A DNA stretch of 10,561 nt from CAKSHC01 sp045594545 (GTDB lineage: Bacteria > Bacillota > Clostridia > Oscillospirales > UMGS1783): NCBI GenBank assembly GCA_045594545.1, contig JAZNYQ010000002.1, positions 1-10,561 on the forward strand. The letters are read 5' to 3'. The translations under genes and the position numbers were made by a program. The notes below the pieces were generated by a model, which saw nothing but the letters and a program-made list of their open reading frames with translations, was not told the origin of the DNA and made no database searches. Of the stretch, positions 5,811-10,561 are shown one piece after another; within the stretch, counting starts at the first letter, position 1, and every line of letters starts with the position of its first letter.

Positions 5811-6298
5811 TACTCCACCTCAAAGGAGAGAACGATCTCTTTGTGCTCGGAGGTAAAAGGCGTCAACTTCACGCCCGCCGCCTCCAACATCCGTTTGGAG
5901 GCTAAGGTCGAATCGGTCGTGGCATACTTATCCGACAGATAAATAACCTCCCGAATTCCCGACTGGATGATCGCCTTAGCGCACTCGTTGCAAGGGAAGA
6001 GCGCCACGTAAATACGCGCGCCCCGCAGTGAGCGCCCCTGCGCGTTGAGAATAGCGTTGAGTTCGGCATGTACCACATAGGGGTACTTGGTGTTATTGAT
6101 CTCGCCTTGCCGTCCCCACGGAAAGGTATCGTCCGAACAACCGTAAGGGAATCCGTTATAGCCCGTGGAAAGAATGATATTATTTTGGTCAACGATACAA
6201 GCACCCACCTGCGTGCTGGGATCCTTGGAACGGCGGGCAGCCAACAGTGCTACTCCCATAAAATACTCGTCCCAATTCATGTAATCCGTTCGCTTCAT
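5810..6298 (-). CDS. dCMP/cytidylate deaminase family protein
   Basis: A 162-residue zinc deaminase. dCMP deaminase converts dCMP to dUMP, supplying dTMP synthesis. The zinc and catalytic signature is clear: VHAELNAI (76-83, with ligand H77 and proton-shuttle E79) and PCNECAKAIIQSGI (102-115, with ligands C103 and C106). The N-terminal DEYFMGVALLAARRSKDPSTQVGACIV (10-36) and GYNGFPYGCSDD (46-57, with N48) match the deoxycytidylate subgroup, also called ComEB in Bacillus, rather than the RNA or guanine deaminases. The AAGRSL-like loop appears as NAQGRSLRGARIYVALFPC. The ATG at 6298 has a strong AGGAGGA about 8 bases upstream. The AlkZ-related gene follows with a 1-base overlap. An 86-residue frame just upstream on the same strand is not considered a gene. 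Confidence 0.9.
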   Translation of the reverse strand: MKRTDYMNWDEYFMGVALLAARRSKDPSTQVGACIVDQNNIILSTGYNGFPYGCSDDTFPWGRQGEINNTKYPYVVHAELNAILNAQGRSLRGARIYVALFPCNECAKAIIQSGIREVIYLSDKYATTDSTLASKRMLEAAGVKLTPFTSEHKEIVLSFEVE

Positions 6299-6339
6299 CG
6301 CGTCAGATCCTCCTGCAACTTTTTAATGTTTCTATACAT

Positions 6340-6368
6340 ACCATACCATATTCTTCGTTGCATTACAA
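6340..6368 (-). promoter_or_regulatory. Probable promoter for the deaminase / AlkZ-related operon
   Basis: On the minus strand TTGTAA (6368-6363), a 17-base spacer and TATGGT (6345-6340). Matches to consensus are moderate, but spacing is ideal and it lies 42 bases before the start codon. It abuts the divergent promoter, sharing base 6363. Confidence 0.5.
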
Positions 6369-6386
6369 GCCATTCTCTGCTAAAAT
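6358..6386 (+). promoter_or_regulatory. Sigma-A promoter for the gene at 6512
   Basis: TTGCAT (6358-6363), a 17-base spacer and TAAAAT (6381-6386) with TGC before it, an extended -10. Transcription would begin near 6393, giving an unusually long leader of about 119 bases for this window. Confidence 0.62.
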
Positions 6387-6442
6387 ATCTATAGGAAATA
6401 TTCCGATTTTTCCACACTTTCCACTGGGTTTTGCACAGAAAA

Positions 6443-6458
6443 GTGACAATTTTGTTAC
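6443..6458 (+). repeat. Imperfect palindrome in the leader of the gene at 6512
   Basis: GTGACAATTTTGTTAC is a 16-base palindrome with a single mismatched pair. It lies about 50 bases downstream of the predicted transcription start and 54 bases before the start codon. It could be a protein-binding site acting as a roadblock, but may be chance. Confidence 0.3.
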
Positions 6459-6511
6459 CTTTTCCCCGTTTTAAGGAATGTTTCTTGATTTTTAGACCGA
6501 GGAAAACTGTT

Positions 6512-7309
6512 ATGTTATATCTCTTTATCAGCACCGAAAGCGAGTCCAACCGCATACAACTATTACAAACCTTGGCCGATCCCGAAGGCGAGATCTGCCG
6601 GTATTTCTATACCGTTTCCGGCCCCGCCAAACTCCTCTCCCGCCACGCTTCCGACCTCAATACCATCGCCGGATCCAATCACGAGCCCTGCTTATTGATG
6701 CTCTTTGACCGCCCAAGCGGCACCATCTTCCCCCTGCGTACCGGTTCTCTGGTCGGCATCCACGGGCAGAAGGATGGGCAAGACCTGCCCATGCGCCAAA
6801 TGTCTGCCCAGATCAAAAAAGGAAAGCTGGATCTGGCCGTTAAGGTCAAACTCGGTCATCGCGTCTGCACGCCAAACCCCTTGATCTTCCGTGCCGCCTT
6901 GAAAGCCACATTGAAAACCGCGCTCCCCGATGAAGCGGGCGGCAGTTTCCTCATCCGCCACCATGCCGATATCTCCCCCTCACTGCTTACGGGCGATGTC
7001 TGGTCAAAACTGGCGCAGGATATGATCCGCCTCGCCCCGTTCCAATCTTCCCCCCATCGGGTGCTCCTACATAGTGAGATCGTAACCATCCCCACCGTCG
7101 GCAAGCGCCTGCTTCAGGTACAAGGGCATAATTACGACGCGAATCTGCGCACGATTGCCGCCGTGACCGGATCGATAATCACCCATATTCAATCCATTTC
7201 CCCCGACAGCGACTTCTCTTTCTTTGCCGAGTTGCCGCCTCAACCCAATGGGCAAAGCACAGCGATCATTGAAATGGATACCCGCCTTCCCCTTTGCCAA
7301 GCGCAATAG
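6512..7309 (+). CDS. Hypothetical protein, 265 residues, unrecognised
   Basis: I do not recognise this protein. It has no signal peptide and no convincing membrane segment, so it is probably cytoplasmic. It opens MLYLFISTESESNRIQLLQT, a strand then helix, and has LLMLFDRPSGTIFPLRTGSLVGIHG (61-85), a Lys-rich stretch SAQIKKGKLDLAVKVKLGHRV (98-118), PLIFRAALKATLKTAL (123-138), SFLIRHHADISP (145-156), and a C-terminal part with TIPTVGKRLLQVQGHNYDANLRTIAAV (192-218) and AIIEMDTRLPL (251-261). The pattern suggests two small alpha/beta units. The frame extends back to 6431, but the ATG at 6512 is preferred because GAGGAA lies 7 bases before it. It has its own promoter, and the next gene's promoter begins 7 bases after its stop, with no terminator between, so read-through into the lipoprotein pair is likely. 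Codon use resembles its neighbours. Confidence 0.75.
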   Translation: MLYLFISTESESNRIQLLQTLADPEGEICRYFYTVSGPAKLLSRHASDLNTIAGSNHEPCLLMLFDRPSGTIFPLRTGSLVGIHGQKDGQDLPMRQMSAQIKKGKLDLAVKVKLGHRVCTPNPLIFRAALKATLKTALPDEAGGSFLIRHHADISPSLLTGDVWSKLAQDMIRLAPFQSSPHRVLLHSEIVTIPTVGKRLLQVQGHNYDANLRTIAAVTGSIITHIQSISPDSDFSFFAELPPQPNGQSTAIIEMDTRLPLCQAQ

Positions 7310-7315
7310 CCCTAC

Positions 7316-7344
7316 TTGACAGATTTCCCATTTTATGCTATATT
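7316..7344 (+). promoter_or_regulatory. Strong sigma-A promoter for the two-lipoprotein operon
   Basis: A perfect TTGACA (7316-7321), a 17-base spacer and TATATT (7339-7344) with TGC in front (extended -10). It is followed by AGGAGG (7361-7366), 6 bases before the ATG at 7373. Confidence 0.82.
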
Positions 7345-7372
7345 GGAATTATAAAGACCAAGGAGGAATCTT

Positions 7373-8476
7373 ATGAAACGTCTGCTTGTGTCCGTTCTCG
7401 TGGTTTTGATGCTGGCATCCTGCGCGCCAAGACCTTTTTCCGTGCCCGAAATTAAGGACTTAGGCCCGCATATTGATCATTCTGAGAATTATTATCGATT
7501 TTATGAGGACTATGTAGATGCGTTCATTCCCTCTGATTCCTATGGTGAGGTTTATCCCTTTGTCGGAGATGTATTAGATTTCGGCGCTTACGGCGGCAAT
7601 GGTTTTCTGTACGGGTTATGTACAGCCGACGGCGGTATTGTATGCGATCCCGTTTACCGATATTATACTACGGTAACACTGGGAGATCATCGGTTTTATA
7701 TCATGATTGACTCGGATATTGTCCCCGATCCCGAAACCCCATACAACGGACTTGGAAAAGAAAACTATGTTCTGATCCGTAACGACGGACGGTTTTGCCG
7801 TGTTCTTGACGGCAAACCTACTGTCAGCGTCAACGGCGAGTACCTGCAGTTAAATATTTCTACCATGACTTTTGAATTTTTGGATAAGGAACTTCAACCT
7901 TATCACGGTTTTGTTTTACCGCAATGGCCGTCCCGCTATCCTTCGGGGAATTTTTACGGCAAATGTCCCGGTTGCGGCAAAGAGGTAACCGTGGAAGCCA
8001 AACTACGCACCGAGTTGCCCGGCCATCCGTATGTATTTGTGCACAACTCCCGCCTGAAAAACACAGCCTGCTTCTTTACTTTAGATGGGGAGTTGATAAC
8101 CACCCTCTCTTATCCCGATGGCATTACCCTGTCACCGAAGTCGCTGACCGAATCGTATATCTATGGACAATTCCAACCGACCAACCCCGATATGCCCTCA
8201 CGCCCTTTCCTCTATCTGCGGCAAACCGATCAGTACGCCGAACTGCCTGAAGTTACCGGCATCGATTGGCTTTACGACGATGTTTTTGTCTTGTCCCGCT
8301 ATGACATAAAGGGCCTTAATGCCAGATATCTTTTGGATGTTTCGGAAGATACGACTGTCGAGTATGACGATGTGGTTCTATGCGGTTCCCCTACCGTTGC
8401 TACCGTAAAAAACGGCATCAGCCGTACCCTGCATGATGGAAAAGAGATCATTCGTATTCGAATAACTTTGGATTAA
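7373..8476 (+). CDS. Surface lipoprotein with a WG-like repeat segment
   Basis: This 367-residue protein carries a lipoprotein signal peptide (Lys2-Arg3, hydrophobic stretch, lipobox LASC with Cys17), so it should be anchored on the outside of the membrane. The segment GFLYGLCTADGGIVCDPVYRY (about 77-97) fits the pattern of WG repeats (Tyr/Trp-Gly, then Asp-Gly-Gly-x-Val, then Pro-x-Tyr), a beta-rich motif of bacterial surface proteins; a weaker copy may be VLIRNDGRFCRVLDG (133-147). A lone CPGCG at 198-202 looks like half of a zinc ribbon but no second pair is evident nearby. The rest reads as beta strands, such as YVFVHNS, CFFTLDGELITTLSYPDG and EDTTVEYDDVVLCG, so a propeller-like fold is possible. 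It has a strong promoter and AGGAGG site and is the first gene of an operon with the PstS-like gene 14 bases downstream. Function unknown. Confidence 0.8.
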   Translation: MKRLLVSVLVVLMLASCAPRPFSVPEIKDLGPHIDHSENYYRFYEDYVDAFIPSDSYGEVYPFVGDVLDFGAYGGNGFLYGLCTADGGIVCDPVYRYYTTVTLGDHRFYIMIDSDIVPDPETPYNGLGKENYVLIRNDGRFCRVLDGKPTVSVNGEYLQLNISTMTFEFLDKELQPYHGFVLPQWPSRYPSGNFYGKCPGCGKEVTVEAKLRTELPGHPYVFVHNSRLKNTACFFTLDGELITTLSYPDGITLSPKSLTESYIYGQFQPTNPDMPSRPFLYLRQTDQYAELPEVTGIDWLYDDVFVLSRYDIKGLNARYLLDVSEDTTVEYDDVVLCGSPTVATVKNGISRTLHDGKEIIRIRITLD

Positions 8477-8490
8477 GAAAGGAGCTTCCC

Positions 8491-9363
8491 ATGAAGAAGA
8501 TTACTGCACTCACCCTATGTCTGGTTTTGCTCGTATCTCTCGGCGCCTGCGCTAAGCCAACCTTTACTGTCGAAACCTACCCCAAAATGGGCGGTTCCTT
8601 GGCAGCCTTGCCGCTGGGCGAGGCGCTTACCGCTCACGCTCTGGATATCGACCGTGATACCGCCTCCTCGTTGCTAACCTTTGAAGGCTCCACAACCGAT
8701 AATTATTATGCCTTGGTCGACGGCACATTTGATATTATTCTGGCCTACGAGCCGTCCGAGCAAGCCAAAACGTATGCCGAAGAAAAGGGCGTCACATGGG
8801 AAATGACTCCTATCGGTATTGATGCTCTTGTCTTTATTACCGGCAAAAACAATCCCGCCGAAAATTTGACTTGCGAACAGATCCCCGCCATCTATAACGG
8901 CAAGATCACGAACTGGTCACAGGTCGGCGGGCCTAACAAGAACATAGCCGCTTATGTGCGTAACGCCGACAGTGGCTCCCATACCCTCTTTGACCTCTTT
9001 TTCGATCTGGAAGATTATGATTCGATCAAAAAGGAGTATGTGGTCGGTTCCATGGTCGGATTGCTGGATGCGATTGCCACCTATCAGGGTACCGATGAAG
9101 CGTTGGGCTACACCGTTTACTATTACCTTACAAACATGGAGGCTTCCACTTTGGAAACCAGCAAACTGCTGGCTGTTGACGGCGTAATGCCATCGAATGA
9201 CACCATTGCATCCGGCGAGTATCCTCTCTCTAATGAGTTTTATGCTGTCATCCGCTCCGATACGCCAAAGAATTCACGCACGCGGATCCTATATGATTGG
9301 ATCATATCTGCACAAGGACGGGAGATCGCCGAAAAAGAAAATTACGTTGTGCCTAAACCATAA
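8491..9363 (+). CDS. PstS-like phosphate-binding lipoprotein
   Basis: A 290-residue lipoprotein (lipobox LGAC, Cys20) of the PstS-like solute-binding fold. PstS proteins bind phosphate at the outer surface and hand it to the PstCA permease. Family landmarks: YPKMGGSLAALPLGEAL (30-46) in place of the first anion-binding loop; FEGSTTDNYYALVDGTFDIILAYEP (64-88); DALVFITGKNNPAENLT (111-127); the signature IYNGKITNWSQVGGPNKNI (134-152) followed by R157 and SGS (161-163), the expected anion-binding Arg-x3-Ser-Gly; and GYTVYYYL in the C-terminal half. It resembles the shorter PstS relatives of Clostridia that occur away from a transporter operon. No pstC, pstA, pstB or phoU is in the window, and the partner upstream is a WG-like lipoprotein. 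The ATG has AAAGGAG 6 bases before it. Phosphate is inferred as ligand, not shown. Confidence 0.87.
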   Translation: MKKITALTLCLVLLVSLGACAKPTFTVETYPKMGGSLAALPLGEALTAHALDIDRDTASSLLTFEGSTTDNYYALVDGTFDIILAYEPSEQAKTYAEEKGVTWEMTPIGIDALVFITGKNNPAENLTCEQIPAIYNGKITNWSQVGGPNKNIAAYVRNADSGSHTLFDLFFDLEDYDSIKKEYVVGSMVGLLDAIATYQGTDEALGYTVYYYLTNMEASTLETSKLLAVDGVMPSNDTIASGEYPLSNEFYAVIRSDTPKNSRTRILYDWIISAQGREIAEKENYVVPKP

Positions 9364-9368
9364 AAGAG

Positions 9369-9398
9369 CCCGCATCCGTTTGGATGCGGGTTTTCTTT
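9369..9398 (+). terminator. Rho-independent terminator, probably bidirectional
   Basis: A perfect 9-base-pair stem CCCGCATCC (9369-9377) / GGATGCGGG (9382-9390) with a GTTT loop and TTTTCTTT tail, starting 5 bases after the PstS-like stop. On the minus strand it lies 7 bases after the FemABX stop and is followed by CTCTTTTA, so it probably ends both convergent genes. Confidence 0.88.
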
Positions 9399-10561
9399 AT
9401 CTGCCCAAGTGTTTGATTTTTTTCAAAAGAGTGTAGATAGGATAAAAACGGCCGATCGGCAATTCAAATTGTCCCACATATTCAGTCACGTTCCCCTTAA
9501 AGCCTTTTTTGAATTCAAAAACGCCGTAGAGCGGATTTTCGGGACGGAAATCACCGGTAATACCATAGAAATTGCAATAGTCAAACCCCTCTTTGTAGGC
9601 TTCTTGAATATGATGCTCATACATCAGGTATTTGGGGTTAAAACTGCGATATTCCTGAAGAACACCGCTTAAAAAGGTCAGGTATTCCCGCCCGCTTCTC
9701 AGCGACAGTAAGCAACCTACATTCTTCCCGTTGGGGTATTCGTTGACAAAGGTTTCTGCCTTTTCTACTTCACATTGATACTTGTCGATTTGTTCAGTCG
9801 CCTCTTTAAGCATCCGATCTAACTTGTCGGTCTGCCCATGTTTTTCTATCTTTTCCTGAGTCGTTACGTAATTCTTTTGGGCATCGGACAACAACTGTTT
9901 GGCATGAGACAGATAGGCGGTTGGCTCCAGATAGGCAATGTAAATGGTCATCAGGTCACTCATGTGCCGATACATGCGCTGATAATAGTCCAGTCCCCGA
10001 CACAAGAAGTCACGCCGACGGGCGGTATCGTCAAAAATCTCGGCCATAACCGATACATCTTCCATGGTACCCTCTCGCACCATTAGTCCCTTTTTGATAC
10101 AGGTATTGATGTTCTTGCGGGTTTGCTTGGAAAAGGCCGCCTTTTTCTCCTCATATGGGGCATCCAGCGCCAAACGGCAGCACCAACGCACCTGCATAGC
10201 ATCCAGATAGGTGTTAAAGCCGTGATGCACAAAGCCAAGTTCTTTCAGGTTTTCCACCGTTTGATCATCCGTCGGCTCATCGGGAATGATGTCGCCCTCG
10301 GAGGTGCGTACCCGATACACCACATTGGGGTCGATGATCAGCATCAACCCGCCCTGTTTGCGGATATACCGTTTCAAGTTTTCCACAAAAAAGGCAAGTA
10401 ATTCCTTATTATGATAGTCCACCAGCAGGCCACGGGGCGCATAAAACCGACGTAACCCCAGTTGGATGCGTTCTTCTTGTATCATGGCGCCCGCCACAAC
10501 CTGATCGCCCTGCTTGACACCGACAAAATGAATACGGATGCCCGTTTCCTCTTTCATCTGT
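9397..10561 (-). CDS. FemABX family peptidoglycan aminoacyltransferase (N-terminus outside window)
   Basis: The family adds amino acids from aminoacyl-tRNA to the stem peptide of lipid II, building the interpeptide bridge at the inner face of the membrane. At least 387 residues are present. The first GNAT-like half shows IRIHFVGVKQGDQVVAGAMI and FYAPRGLLVDYHN (residues 38-50 counted from the Met at 10557), then GFVHHGFNTYLDAMQVRW (108-124). The KKAAFSKQTRKNINTCIKKGL stretch (138-158) opens the second half. A long charged helical hairpin (about 215-272) is the seryl-tRNA-synthetase-like arm typical of FemA. LMYEHHIQEAYKEGFDYCNFYGITG (311-335) and LYGVFEFKKGFKGNVTEYVGQFEL (343-366) are the conserved C-terminal core. 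The frame is open through the last base, and the usual first 30-40 residues (the QTPEWA-type start) are missing, so the Met at 10557 is internal. Added amino acid unknown. Confidence 0.93.
   Translation of the reverse strand, partial: QMKEETGIRIHFVGVKQGDQVVAGAMIQEERIQLGLRRFYAPRGLLVDYHNKELLAFFVENLKRYIRKQGGLMLIIDPNVVYRVRTSEGDIIPDEPTDDQTVENLKELGFVHHGFNTYLDAMQVRWCCRLALDAPYEEKKAAFSKQTRKNINTCIKKGLMVREGTMEDVSVMAEIFDDTARRRDFLCRGLDYYQRMYRHMSDLMTIYIAYLEPTAYLSHAKQLLSDAQKNYVTTQEKIEKHGQTDKLDRMLKEATEQIDKYQCEVEKAETFVNEYPNGKNVGCLLSLRSGREYLTFLSGVLQEYRSFNPKYLMYEHHIQEAYKEGFDYCNFYGITGDFRPENPLYGVFEFKKGFKGNVTEYVGQFELPIGRFYPIYTLLKKIKHLGR

Noticed and set aside
6295..6555. 86-codon open frame on the minus strand just upstream of the deaminase, overlapping its start by 4 bases
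   Set aside because: It has no good ribosome site, is rich in Lys, Arg and aromatics as expected of AT-rich intergenic DNA, spans both predicted divergent promoters and overlaps the start of the gene at 6512. The deaminase has its own strong ribosome site.
9838..10401. Plus-strand open frames opposite the FemABX gene
   Set aside because: They mirror a clear FemABX coding region and lack ribosome sites or recognisable domains.
1..10561. A new defence, mobile or toxin-antitoxin system
   Set aside because: No nuclease, helicase, recombinase, transposase, reverse transcriptase, repeat array or small paired toxin-like genes were seen. All but one gene fit known housekeeping, transport or surface families.

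Overview
The window looks like chromosomal DNA from a low-to-mid GC monoderm Bacillota, most likely a gut-type Clostridia lineage. The grounds are three lipoboxes of Gram-positive style, a FemABX-type peptidoglycan bridge enzyme, a DUF3842 protein, an AlkZ-related protein, strong GGAGG-like ribosome sites and textbook sigma-A promoters. Genus-level placement is not possible from this alone. I see no rRNA, tRNA, CRISPR array, insertion sequence, phage gene or origin.

Layout, left to right. (1) Positions 1-676, minus strand: DUF3842 gene followed, with a 4-base overlap, by a substrate-binding lipoprotein that runs off the left edge. (2) A divergent promoter pair at about 698-749 whose -35 boxes overlap; the rightward one drives a CDF-family metal efflux gene (777-1949) ended by a clear terminator. 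(3) A ThuA-like gene (2121-2834) with its own promoter lying over a perfect inverted repeat. (4) An abrupt collision at about 2839-2853: the start of a lost gene downstream of thuA meets an AraC-type regulator from the opposite strand that has lost its second DNA-binding helix-turn-helix. The regulator's reading frame continues by chance through the thuA antisense strand. Upstream of it in the same operon is an AEC-type permease (3442-4386). (5) Minus-strand housekeeping genes: family I inorganic pyrophosphatase (4482-5012), and an operon of a dCMP/cytidylate-type deaminase plus an AlkZ-related protein coupled by TAATG (5091-6298). (6) A second divergent promoter pair at 6340-6386, then plus-strand genes: an unrecognised 265-residue protein, a lipoprotein with one WG-like repeat, and a PstS-like phosphate-binding lipoprotein, ended by a terminator at 9369. 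(7) A FemABX aminoacyltransferase on the minus strand (9397 to the right edge), N-terminally cut by the window.

Functionally this is mostly ordinary cell physiology (metal efflux, pyrophosphate removal, nucleotide salvage, cell-wall bridge formation, surface solute binding) with one broken locus. No coherent new defence or mobile system is visible. The best leads are the thuA/araC junction, the two-lipoprotein operon with a solute receptor but no transporter, the coupling of a deaminase with an AlkZ-related protein, and the unrecognised gene at 6512.
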